A stretch of DNA of 64,000 nt, taken from positions 1,178,001 to 1,242,000 of the forward strand of contig OY723241.1 in the NCBI GenBank assembly GCA_963210315.1. The letters run 5' to 3'. Source of the DNA: Rhynchopus euleeides (taxonomy: Eukaryota; Euglenozoa; Diplonemea; Diplonemida; Diplonemidae). The stretch's first letter is position 1; each line of letters begins with the position of its first letter. The notes under the pieces are model-generated. The model did no database searches. It was not told where the DNA came from and saw only the letters and a list, made by a program, of their open reading frames with translations. Shown here piece after piece: positions 18,808-28,213 of this stretch. Both the position numbers and the translations under genes were made by a program.

Positions 18808-21462
18808 TCACGACAGGTCAACTTCCTGGCAACCACCGTTGTTCCTCACCTTGGGGAAGGAATGCCTGAGATGGCTCTGTGGGTATCTGACCGCCAGGTC
18901 CTGGTTGCAGTGATGAAACACGATACTTGCCATCACGTCAGGCTTTGCGGCGCTGCGGTTGGCAGGAAGAGCATCTTTCCCTACGCTGAACACCGAGTCG
19001 CAGCCGGTGGTAGCTGCAGGCACCGCCAGCAGGTCCAGGGAAAGGCACCGGAGCCCCTCGCCAGCAGACGTGTACTTCTCCCAGAAGCCGACAGCTGAGG
19101 CCTTGTCCTTGCCGGTGGGTTTGCCTTTCGCGAATTTTCCGAGTCCAGCCAGGTATGTGCTCCATGCCTCCACGGTGACAACAGCTGAGAACTGAGGGAG
19201 GGCAAGTTGCAGCTGCTCAAAAGGAAGGAGGGTTTTGCATGTCTGCATCAGCAGGGCCTGCTGTGGGCACAAATGCCGCACGCCACGCCAGAACCAGTAC
19301 CCGCTCTCTCCTTTATTTCCCCACCAGAGGCGCTTGAGTGACTCGCTCAGCAGGACAGCCACCGGTGAAGCACTCTCGGAGAGGTCGGGGTGGGTGTTGA
19401 CTCTCTGGAGGTAGGCCTCTTCGGCCTCACCCCTGGCTATCCCGCCGGCCTCGTCGAGGTCGTGGATGCAGTCCTCTATGTCCCCCCAAACCTGGTGCGC
19501 ATGCGGCTCGGCAGAGGGGTCGGAGTACTTTCGAAAGACGCGCAGCAGGGGTGCCGTGTTGTCACACATCATCTTGAGGTCGGCGTGGAGGGTGGCAGTG
19601 CTGTAGCGGTCCAGCAGGCTTCGCAGAACATTTAAGCTGCTGCATGGCTTCTGCGTGTTCTTGAGCTCCAAAGCCGCGAAGCTGTGGAGGGCCGCCAGCC
19701 TGTCACGGCAGTGCAGGTAGCACTTCAGGCTCGCTTCGTACCGCGTGTCGCTGAGCAGGGGGCATCTGACACAGGGGGGTGCGCTCTCGGGGATCTTCTC
19801 CTGTAGCTCAGCGAGCTTACCCCGTGCGGCGGCGAGCAACCCGTCGAAGTCCGCTGCCTCTGTGAGGGCCGCCAGCCCCGGGGGGACCTCGCTGCGGTAG
19901 ACAGCAAACAGCGCCTCCTTCTCCCGCGGCTTCGCGACGGCAGCCATCCCGCTCATCCGCTCCACCAGTTCTGCCAGCACGTCAGCTCCGGCAGGCTCCA
20001 ACACCTTCTGCTGCGCTTCAACGTAGCGACGCGCCCTGTTCTTGCAGTCCTCCCCTGAAAACAGGGCATCCAGCAGGGATACGAGCACGTATGACAGCAC
20101 GCCACTGGCGGGGTCTGTGAAATCCCCAAGTTCGACTCTTGCCAAGAACTCGAGTTTCTGCTTCTTGAGCCACTTATCAGCGGAATCCGCAGCGTTGTTG
20201 GCGATGTGGGGGATGCACGACACCCACGGGATGCCGAGTTCCGCGTCGACCTCCCTGCTTGCTGCCCCGTTTCTCCCGCCGCGATCAGAACGCACCATCA
20301 TTGGGGCGCTCAGGCCCAGTTTCTCCCACTCCTCCTTCAGGACCGTTGCTACAGGCGCATCAGTGAGGGGCACCACCAGCACAGCACTGAAGCTCCGTGC
20401 TGAACATACCATCGAGATCAGCTGCGTTCCCAGCAGCGATCCACAGTCGTGCAGCACTGACCACCTCCGCCCCTTGAGTCGGTCTGTGATGGCCGCACGA
20501 CTTTCCTCCATCACCTTGGGACTATTCCTCGTCACGACGGGCCCAAGGCGTGGAACGTACCGCGGGATGGTGATGCCATTGAGAACCTCAAGGGCGGTGT
20601 GCAGCGCAGCGGGGGTGATGCCTGCGTAGAGCGCAGCCTTTGTCGCCTTGAGTTCGAAGCAAGACGTGTGACGTGAAGCCAACCCAGGGATGGTCTTCTG
20701 CGCTGCCTCATCCTGGGCAGCCGCCTTCGCCACCTTGTCTAGGTGCTTCCCCCCCGTGAAGTGGCCCCGCACATCAAGGGCCTGGGACCCGGGGTTCCAC
20801 AGGCGGGAGCACGTCTGACAGGCGGGAACCATCTGCCCCTCTTCAAACATCCTCAGAAGGGACGCTCTGTTGATGAAACCTGCGGGTGCCTTGCCGAGCT
20901 CCACCTGTGAGCAGGTGTCGAACTCGTCGATCACATCTATCAGAGGTGCAGCAAGGTCGTAGGCCTTCACCTTCGCCTGCTCCGGAATGTTGGCGGCAGC
21001 CCCCTTCTCAGCGATCCGTGCCGATGCCGCACGCCTCTCAACTGTGGAGGGAAGGGGCTGCCGTCCCTGCGTCTGTGGCACTGTGTCACTCCCAGGCCCC
21101 TGCTGTCGATTGCGGATCCGGAACTTCGCCACAGCCTCCGCCACCTCCCCCTTTGACCGCTTCAGCTTTCTGCCCTCTTCTTGCACTTCCCCATTCGCAA
21201 GCCTCGTGTAGATGCCCAGCTCCACAGCCTCGTCGACAAGCGCCGGCTTGCGCTTCTTCCCCAGCTGCTTGGACAGCGTGTCCACCGCTTGCGTTAGAGG
21301 CGTGTCCACCTGAGCAGGCGGCTCCGCCTGAGCGGGCGGCCCTGCTGGCTCCTCCTCCTGCTCCTCGTCCGCGGGGGCAGGCTGGGGTTCAGGCTCCGGC
21401 TGCGCGGGGTCCGCCGGGGGCAGGCTGTCCATTTCCACGTCATGATCACCTGCCCCACTCAT
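18808..21462 (-). CDS. hAT transposase
   Basis: Cut-and-paste transposase of the surrounding element, 884 aa from the ATG at 21462. The frame extends further upstream to a GTG but without an earlier ATG. The first 80 residues are acidic and Pro/Ala-rich. Residues about 210-240 form a BED-like zinc finger (CQTC…HFTGGKH). Around 338 the DCGSLLGTQLIS stretch fits the DUF659/RNase H-like start carrying the first catalytic Asp, and HIANNAADSADKW further on matches the conserved C-x2-H segment of hATs. The C-terminus, LLAVPAATTGCDSVFS followed by ANRSAAKPDVMASIVF, is the hAT dimerisation domain. The frame is uninterrupted, and both ends of the element are intact, so the copy may be active or recently so. 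The second Asp and the Glu of the catalytic triad were not pinned down by eye. Confidence 0.88.
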   Translation of the reverse strand: MSGAGDHDVEMDSLPPADPAQPEPEPQPAPADEEQEEEPAGPPAQAEPPAQVDTPLTQAVDTLSKQLGKKRKPALVDEAVELGIYTRLANGEVQEEGRKLKRSKGEVAEAVAKFRIRNRQQGPGSDTVPQTQGRQPLPSTVERRAASARIAEKGAAANIPEQAKVKAYDLAAPLIDVIDEFDTCSQVELGKAPAGFINRASLLRMFEEGQMVPACQTCSRLWNPGSQALDVRGHFTGGKHLDKVAKAAAQDEAAQKTIPGLASRHTSCFELKATKAALYAGITPAALHTALEVLNGITIPRYVPRLGPVVTRNSPKVMEESRAAITDRLKGRRWSVLHDCGSLLGTQLISMVCSARSFSAVLVVPLTDAPVATVLKEEWEKLGLSAPMMVRSDRGGRNGAASREVDAELGIPWVSCIPHIANNAADSADKWLKKQKLEFLARVELGDFTDPASGVLSYVLVSLLDALFSGEDCKNRARRYVEAQQKVLEPAGADVLAELVERMSGMAAVAKPREKEALFAVYRSEVPPGLAALTEAADFDGLLAAARGKLAELQEKIPESAPPCVRCPLLSDTRYEASLKCYLHCRDRLAALHSFAALELKNTQKPCSSLNVLRSLLDRYSTATLHADLKMMCDNTAPLLRVFRKYSDPSAEPHAHQVWGDIEDCIHDLDEAGGIARGEAEEAYLQRVNTHPDLSESASPVAVLLSESLKRLWWGNKGESGYWFWRGVRHLCPQQALLMQTCKTLLPFEQLQLALPQFSAVVTVEAWSTYLAGLGKFAKGKPTGKDKASAVGFWEKYTSAGEGLRCLSLDLLAVPAATTGCDSVFSVGKDALPANRSAAKPDVMASIVFHHCNQDLAVRYPQSHLRHSFPKVRNNGGCQEVDLS

Positions 21463-21767
21463 GATGGCCCTGGCTTTGTGGATGATGATTGTGGCGAGGC
21501 ATGTTGGGGTGGGGTTTGCGGCAAGCAGCTCATCGGCGACAGCAAGACACACTCAGGAACAGGCACAGATTGCGATCAGGAGGGATTTGTGGGGGAGAAG
21601 GTAAGCTATGAAATGCAGTCACAACACCGTTCAGCCGCAACCGCTCTCAGTCAGTATATGTTTGCTGACGCCGTGCATTGTGTCGTACGCTGCCGGCAGG
21701 AAAAATCGTCCTGGGCCTCGTCAGGGAGTGTATCTCCAGTCAGTCAACAAGGAATATGGGGGAAAAA

Positions 21768-21880
21768 CTAAGATCTTAGCTAAGATCTTAGTAAAAAATA
21801 CCAAGATCTTAGGAAAATTGAAAATTTTACAAAGATCTTTAAAAAAGCCGTTTTCCAGCCAACATCTTCGTAAAGATCTG
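21768..21880. repeat. AAGATCTTAG array, right end of the hAT
   Basis: Copies of AAGATCTTAG at about 21770, 21781 and 21803 and AAGATCTTT or AAGATCTG further out, mirroring 18275-18425. Confidence 0.75.
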
Positions 21881-22428
21881 TTGAAAACCATGTATACGGT
21901 ACTTGTAGTTATACATGTAAAATTTACAAGATCCCACCGTGTAAACACGATTTTTCAAAAAACCGGCGCAGAGGCCCCAAAGCCCCCGTAAACCCTCCAA
22001 ACCCCCCCAGATCGGTCCGGAAACCCATCGAACCCCACTTTTCCACCATTCCGGGCACCTCAGGTGCCCGAATTGGGGTGCCTAAATTTTGTGCCACCGT
22101 TTGGTACTGTACAGTGCCACTGTGTGGGAGGTTGGAAAAGAAAATGCCCTAACACACCACATCTGAGGGTTGCAATGCATGTTGCTTGCCAACCACGTCA
22201 TCCGGTGGGTGTCAGGCGCTATGTAGGTGGCATTAGCCAGGTCTTCGATGTGTTCTGGCTTGTATATGTACCTCCCTGCCACCATGCACCGGGAGGCTGC
22301 CTGTAGGTACGGAACAAGTCCAGATGGTCGTGTGATTCCTGTGCAGCAGTGCTCCACAACCGGGATGTGTTGACAACGACTGTTGCAACACGAGCTGTAC
22401 ATTCCGGGAACACACGAAGTGCGCTGTC

Positions 22429-22666
22429 GTGGTACCCAGTGTGCCAGAATTGGTAGTTGCTGCGGTCTACTTTGCCTGGCCCAAGAGCACTGGTACTGAA
22501 CAGTGCAATATGCGTGGCGAGGTGAATGCAACGGAAGCGCGCAAAGTCAATACAGCTCTCGGATGGCGGGTGGTGGTGTCACTAGTGTGTGACGTTCACT
22601 CGAGGATACAACGCATCACAATGAGTCAGCAACCGTGGACCGAGGACAATGCGCTCTCTGTGGCTG
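22429..22666 (+). pseudogene. foldback-element ORF remnant, copy A, 5' part
   Basis: Encodes the stretch VPELVVAAVYFAWPKSTG…RIQRITMSQQPWTEDNALSV, which recurs in copies B, C and D. It is cut by the CAT-ended insertion at 22674 and continues after 24080 in another frame. I do not recognise the protein. Confidence 0.5.
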
Positions 22667-22673
22667 GTGTGGG

Positions 22674-24079
22674 CATAGGTCTCAACCAGACAGTGTCTTA
22701 CTGGGGGGGGGGGGCAAATACAAGCATATATGCTTGTATTAAGCGTGCCAGCTCGCATAATGCGGGGCTTTCTGGAAAAATTATAAATGATTATACTGCG
22801 AATACAAGCATACTAAAAACCCAATTTTTGTTGACCAGGCTAATACAAGCATACATGCTTGTATTAGCCTGGTCAACAAAAGATTTTGGCCACCTTCCCC
22901 AGGAAGAATTTTTCTACTCCACCAAAATCAGAATTTCTTTTTATGGTGAACTGCGTTGTTTCAGAACGATCCGAGAATCAACTTTTTTTTGAGAAAAAAA
23001 TAGTTTTTTTTCACGGCAGGCCACTCACAATGACCACCGAAAATATTTTTCGCCGGTTTGGGACCCAACCACATATCCGAACCAGACCCCCAGATCTGAG
23101 AAAAATGTCAGAAAAATGCGTTTTTCGGGCAGAACGAGGACAGAGCATTCCACGATGCCCAGAGTTTCTGAAAAATCCCAAAAAATCGACTTTTGCCTGC
23201 GGACCCAATATTCCGGTGAAAAAGGTGAAAAATACAGGGTCTGTGGGGTCGGGTCACCAGACCCAGATGTGACTTTCGGGCAGTTTTGGGGCATATCTTT
23301 CCAGAAACACGTTTTTTGGGTGTCTGGGGGTGTTTCGAGGCCATTTCTGTGGCCACAGACGCAGGTCTCCCGGGTGGCCAAAAACCACCAAAAACCTGGA
23401 AATAGGTGGACTCGCAATTTTTTCTCGGCGGGAAAATTTTTCAATTTTGGACTTTTTTCGAAAAAATTGTTGTCGTGAAACGCGCTGCTCTGGCCGTTTC
23501 CGAGAATATTTTTTTTCCCGATTTTTTTCCCCTGGCGATAGTGGGGCGACTTATGTAAATTGGGCCACCCTCTCCAGGCTGTGTTACGCAGCCTAGTTTT
23601 TTGCACTCCCCCGGATTTTCGAAACATGGCGAAAACGCGCTTTTTCGAGGCAAAAACAATTCACCATAAAAAAATCGAGGAAAAAGGTGGAGTACAGTCC
23701 CCATTACTGGCCATACAGAAAATGGACCCCCAAATCCGAAAAAACGCGATTTTCAGGATTTTCCGAAAAATCGCATTTTTCCTCCTTGCAACCATTTTAG
23801 TCGGGCGACCGCGTCGTAATTTTTCTCTTGCTTCTTTGCAACGTTCTGCGACATCTGAGTTCACCATAAAAAAAATCGGTCAAAAATTCGTAGTAGAACG
23901 CTTCTGGTTGCCCGGTGCGAAAAAAATTGGACTTTTCGACACACATGTGTGTCGTTAGGTACCAAAGGGTTAAGACACAGACACGTCTTAAGACACGTCC
24001 CCATATGGGCCAACCCTTCGGGGAGACAACGTGTCTGTGTCTTAAGACACTGTCTGTCCCCGAAATATTGAGACCTATG
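22674..24079. mobile_element. CAT-ended non-autonomous element inside foldback copy A
   Basis: 1406 bp with inverted ends CATAGGTCTCAA plus a second inverted block CAGACAGTGTCTTA. It is flanked by GTGTGGG (22667-22673, 24080-24086). The uninterrupted target GGTGTGGGGGACAAAGG is seen in copies B, C and D, proving the insertion. The interior is AT-rich with AAAAAATCG-type runs, an ATACAAGCATATATGCTTGTAT palindrome region and secondary inverted repeats (TTTATGGTGAACT near 22940, its complement near 23862). No transposase. Confidence 0.85.
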
Positions 24080-24086
24080 GTGTGGG

Positions 24087-24306
24087 GGACAAAGGCAGTG
24101 CCTGTGCCGCAGGCAGGGAGGTACATATACAAGCCAGAACACATCGAAGACCTGGCTGATGCCACCTACATAGCGCCTGACACCCACCGGATGACGTGGT
24201 TGGCAAGCAACATGCATTGCAACCCTCAGATGTGGTGTGTTAGGGCATTTTCTTTTCCAACCTCCCACACAGTGGCACTGTACGGTACCAAACGGTGGCA
24301 CAAAAT
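24087..24306 (+). pseudogene. foldback-element ORF remnant, copy A, 3' part
   Basis: Reads WGTKAVPVPQAGRYIYKPEH…APDTHRMTWLASNMHCNPQ…TKRWHKI, as in the other copies. It lacks the usual stop because the right arm is deleted at 24306. Confidence 0.5.
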
Positions 24307-24473
24307 AACATATATCAGAAGCACACACCCACGTGGCGCTGTCCTTGGCAGGACTTTGAAAGTGCCGCCTTGATATCCTTGTTGGATAGAACCCTCATAT
24401 CACACCCTCAATCAGCTGACGGTAAACTGGAGATTTCGGTGATTGGTTTCGGGCAAAATCAGGTGGGTATCGC

Positions 24474-24655
24474 AGACGATAATGGGATTATCGTATGTTA
24501 TCGCATACGATAATAATTATCGTATCTGGTCGTATACGATAATCCATTATCGCATCATACGATAATGGATTATCGTATGCGATAATGAATTATCGTATGC
24601 GACAATTTTCCGAAAATTATCGTATCTGGTATATATGCGATAATAATTATCGTTT
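24474..24655. repeat. CGATAAT palindrome array
   Basis: About a dozen ATTATCGTATGCGATAAT-type words. To its right the sequence GTTTGCACTG, then TA, resumes after the 24664-26644 insertion as TGCC, then TA and poly-G. Rejoined, the end would read GGCATACAGTGCAAACG inward, sharing GGCATAC with the element at 31136. This is therefore probably the right end of a second GGCATAC element whose left end is lost. Confidence 0.55.
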
Positions 24656-24663
24656 GCACTGTA

Positions 24664-26644
24664 CACGGTGGGATCTTGTAAATTTTACATGTATAACTAC
24701 AAGTATATACATGTATTATACATGTATAATACTTGCATGTCAACTATTATACATGTATAATACATGTATATGCCTGAAATATACATGTAAAATACATGTA
24801 TATCAAGTAAAAATACAAGTATAATACTTGCATGTCAACTATTATACATGTATAATACATGTATATGCCTGAAATATACATGTAAAATACATGTATATCA
24901 AGTAAAAATACAAGTATAATACTTGCATGTCAACTATTATACTTGTATTTTTACTTGATATACATGTATTTTACATGTATATTTCAGGCATTTACATGTA
25001 TTTTACATGTATAATACTTGTCATGCAAGTATTATACATGTAAAATACTTGCATGACAAGTAAAATACATGTATAATACTTGCATGACAAGTAAAATACT
25101 TGCATGCAAGTAAAATACATGTATTTTACTTGCATGCAAGTATTTTACTTGTCATGCAAGTATTTTACATGTATAATACTTGCATGACAAGTATTATACA
25201 TGTAAAATACATGTAAATGCATGAAATATACATGTAAAATACATGTAAATCAAGTAAAGATACATGTATAATAGTTGACATGCAAGTATTATACATGTAT
25301 TTTTACTTGATATACATGTATTTTACATGTATATTTCAGGCATATACATGTATTATACATAGATGTACCGCCCTTGGAAAAAAAAGGGCAAAAAGGGCGC
25401 CCCAGGGGCACTTCGCCCTTTTTCGAAAAAGGGCTCCTGAGGGGCGAATCTACCGCTTAAAAACGGGCAAAAAGGGCGAAAAATGGCCGAAAAAAAAGGG
25501 CGTTCCTCAAAAAAGGGCGGGTCAGGGGCGGAAAAATGGGGGTTTTCTGGGTGGGCTACTGGACTTTATTTGGGCACACTGAGGTGCCTTGCGCCACGTG
25601 GCGCACGGCAGCGAACGCCTTGGCAAGTGGGTGTCTCCCAAGGCAAAAATGAGTGAACGGGCAGCATGCCGTTCCACATTTTTGGTCTCTGGATCAACAA
25701 ACGAGAGCGCACCACAGGTCTCGGCATTATCTGCTTTGAGAACCTCTGCATGGACAGGAACCGGAAGCCCCCCTGTGTAGGAGTGCTTCAGCAGAGACGA
25801 ACGTCGTCACGGTGGCGCTTCAGGCGTGTGCCGAGCTATATGTCGACACACACCTTCCCGGTGGGGCTCCAGGCATTTGCCGAGCTAGTGTATTGTATCA
25901 ACTGTTATAACAATAATGAGAAAACATACATGGGCCAGGGCTGGGGTCAGGGGAATGGGCTGTTCAGTGGAGGTTCTGAGTGCGGCCGCCGGCTCTCATT
26001 TCTCACAGATTCAGAATCCTTAGGAAATCGATAAATTTTGGCCGCAAAAAGACGACACCACCGAAAATTCACCCAAAAACGTCGAGATACCTGTTTCTGG
26101 GCCTATTTTGCACCCAGAAACACGTTTTTGAGCCTCTGTGAAAAATCCGATTTTTTCAGATTTTTCGCGATTTTCGCATTGTCCTCGCCCAGCCAAAAAA
26201 TCGATTTTTGGCTGGGAAATGCAGAGAAATGCAAAAAATCAACGAATTACGCCGTTTTAACCCCTTTCGTGCACTTTTTGGTCCTACAAGGGGGAATATG
26301 GGGTGTTGGGCCCCCCTACGACTTGTGTTTTTTTTTGGCTGAGGCGCCCCTGAAACGCCCCTGAGGCGCCCTTCAGGAGCCCCTGAAACGCCCCTCAGGA
26401 GCCCCTGAAACGCCCTTTTTTTTTCCAGGGGCGTTTCAAGGGCGTTTCAGGGGCTAAGGAAAAGTTTCACGGGCGAAACGCCATTTTTGACCAATTTTTT
26501 TCCCGCCCTTTTTGCCCTTTTTTTTCCAAGGGCGGTACATCTATGATTATACATGTATAATAGTTGACATGCAAGTATTATACATGTATAATACATGTAT
26601 TATACTTGTAGTTATACATGTAAAATTTACAAGATCCCACCGTG
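24664..26644. mobile_element. 2 kb CACGGTGG element with ACATGTAT arrays
   Basis: The ends are CACGGTGGGATCTTGTAAAT and complement, flanked by TA (24662-24663, 26645-26646). The interior is almost entirely ATACATGTAT, TTGCATGTCAAC and AAGTAAAATAC words. One further element (25358-26545) is inserted in it. It is the less disturbed sister of 10263-21941. Confidence 0.9.
25358..26545. mobile_element. CAT-ended MITE with GGGCAAAAAGGGCG words
   Basis: 1188 bp, inverted ends CATAGATGTACCGCCCTTGG, flanked by the 6 bp duplication ATTATA (25352-25357, 26546-26551). The subterminal sequence repeats GGGCAAAAAGGGCG and GGGGCGTTTCAGGGGC. The CAT ends and 6 bp duplication resemble the autonomous hAT at 18264, which could mobilise it. 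The middle (25560-26040) has no recognisable gene. Confidence 0.85.
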
Positions 26645-26654
26645 TATGCCTAGG

Positions 26655-26860
26655 GGGGGGGGGGGGGGGCTGGCGTGCAGGGTGCAGGCAGCGCGCGCAA
26701 ATGCGACCTGTTTCCGGGTGCCCGCGCGCTCCCGGCGACCGTGCACCCTGGGTGCACGGGTTTGGGCTGAATCTGGGTGACGTACGAGTAGGGCTCCCAC
26801 CCTGAAAATGGGCTATCTGCAGTCACTCCAGGGACCTGACATCACCTGAAAGTGACCCAA
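26655..26860. other. poly-G tract and GC-rich linker
   Basis: A run of about 17 G is followed by 180 bp of GC-rich sequence leading into the satellite. No gene seen. Confidence 0.6.
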
Positions 26861-26869
26861 AAGTGCGGA

Positions 26870-27960
26870 ATCTTCGACTCGCGGAATCGCGATTGACCCC
26901 TTCCATTGCACTCTTTGGGCTCTGTGCGGATCGTAGTGGGGTCACACTGTGGGTCTAGGTGCCAAGCTTCACCCATGAAATGTGGGTCTAGTTCAGGGGC
27001 TGGTCATAGGAGACTGTGATGGGAGGCCGAGAGTCAGCCAGCCCACCCACCCAGCGGGACCCCCTCCTCGGGTGTTCCGAAACCCCGTTCTTTTGAATAT
27101 TTGGAATCTGTGCGCATCGTAGTGGGGTCACTTTGTAGGTCTAGGTGACAAGCTTTGTCCATGAAATGTGGCTCTGGTTCAGGGGCTGGTCATGGGTGAA
27201 GGTGACTGGGAGTAACACACCATGCCACCCCACCCAGCCACCCACCCAGCGGGACCCCCTCCTCAGGTGTTCCAAAACCCCGTTCTTTTGAACGTTTGAA
27301 ACTTTTGCGGATCGTAGTGGGTCATTTTATAGGTCTATGTGACAAACATCGTCCATGAAATGTGACTCTGGTTCAGGGGCTGGTCCGAAGAGAAAGTGAC
27401 TGAGGTAGCCACACGGCCGAGAGGGGGGCCGAGAGTCAGCCAGCCCACCCACCCAGCGGGACCCCCTCCACGAGTGTTCCAAAACCCCGTTCTTTTGAAC
27501 GTTTGAAACTTTTGCGGATCGTAGTGGGGTCACACTGTGGGTCTAGGTGCCCAGCTTCACCCATGAAAAAGCGGTCTGGTTCAGGGGCTGGTTGTGGGTG
27601 AAGGGTGACTGGGTGACACACACCATGACACCCCACCCCACCCAGCGGGACCCCCTCCTCGGGTATTCCAAAACCCCTTTCTTTTGAACGTTTGGAATTT
27701 GTGCGGATCACAGTGGGGTCACTTTGATGGTGTGTGAGCCAAGTATCACCCATGAAACATGGGTCTGGTTCAGGGACTGGTCGTGGGAGAAGGTGGCTGG
27801 GAGGCAGCCAGTCCACTACACCCCACCTACCCACCCAGCGGGACCCCCCCCTCGGATTTTCCAAAAACCCGTTCTTTTGAACGTTTGGAATCTGTGAGGA
27901 TCGCGATGGGGTCATTTTGGCCATGGGGTGCCCATTTACACCTATTACTGGGGAACATCA
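26870..27960. repeat. satellite array, about 190 bp units
   Basis: Six units in the same orientation. The anchor T[C/A]G[T/C][A/G]GTGGGGTCA occurs at 26931, 27117, 27312, 27519, 27709 and 27901, giving periods of 186, 195, 207, 190 and 192 bp. Each unit also has CCCATGAAA, GGTTCAGGGGCTGG, CCACCCAGCGGGACCCCCTC and CCCGTTCTTTTGAACGTTTG. Units diverge by roughly 10-20 percent by eye. Reading frames across it are not conserved. Confidence 0.85.
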
Positions 27961-28213
27961 ATTGGGTGAAAGTACCACCTCCTGACCCCCCCCCCCCCCC
28001 CCATCCCGAGTCGGGAGGGGGGTCGGGTAGGGGGGGTACCCCCCCCCCCCATACCCCCCCTCGTGACCCCCCCCCCCCCTGGTAGGGTGCCCGACCAGGG
28101 GGTGGGGGTCACCCAAAATTTTGAGGAAATCCTGGTGTCACCCTGAAAACCTGGGTCGCCAGCCTGACCTCAGCCCGCGGGGAGCCCCCCCCCCCCCCCC
28201 CCCCCCCCCCCTA
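27961..28213. repeat. poly-C/poly-G rich linker
   Basis: Several C runs of 9-25 bases (about 27987, 28040, 28070, 28187-28211) and a G-rich segment. It ends at a TA that starts the next element. Confidence 0.7.

Larger units (their letters stand above)
18264..21892. mobile_element. autonomous hAT-superfamily transposon
   Basis: 3.6 kb, with inverted ends CATGGTTATCAACAGATCTT (left) and CATGGTTTTCAACAGATCTT (right, read inward). The flanking duplication is TATACG (18258-18263, 21893-21898), proven by comparison with the intact MITE target. Palindromes AAGATCTTAG cluster just inside both ends. It encodes one transposase on the minus strand. Most hATs make 8 bp duplications, so 6 bp marks a distinct subgroup. 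Confidence 0.9.
17920..21899. mobile_element. CCGTATACG MITE, copy 2, split by a hAT transposon
   Basis: The same 313 bp MITE as 10309-10621, plus about 20 bp of extra internal repeat, flanked by TA at 17918-17919 and 21900-21901. The hAT element is inserted near its right tip. Removing 18264-21892 and one copy of TATACG restores the end seen in copy 1. Confidence 0.88.
10263..21941. mobile_element. 11.7 kb composite element with CACGGTGG termini
   Basis: Terminal inverted repeats of about 45 bp begin CACGGTGGGATCTTGTAAAT. The element is flanked by TA at 10261-10262 and 21942-21943, and the uninterrupted target (GTGGATAAACACG) is preserved in foldback copy B. A 2 kb relative with the same ends sits at 24664-26644. 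In order it contains a CCGTATACG MITE, an ACATGTAT array, the GATCACAACA element with its LINE, another ACATGTAT array, and a second CCGTATACG MITE split by an autonomous hAT. The original element was probably only the repeats and the ACATGTAT arrays. Everything else was added later. Confidence 0.88.
10230..24306. mobile_element. foldback element copy A, split by two later insertions
   Basis: The left tip GGGGGGGTCAAATG starts at 10230 after a TA. At 10261 it is interrupted by the CACGGTGG element and resumes at 21944 with AACACGATTTTTC, as in copies B, C and D. The body is split again by a CAT-ended element (22674-24079). The right arm stops at about 24306, where other copies continue with TTTAGGTACC, so the right tip is deleted. 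Without the insertions this copy would be about 1 kb. Confidence 0.85.

Noticed and set aside
26870..27960. Satellite unit as a tRNA- or 5S-derived SINE (GGTTCAGGGGCTGG resembling a B box)
   Set aside because: No A box at proper spacing and no cloverleaf-like pairing. The B-box match is poor.
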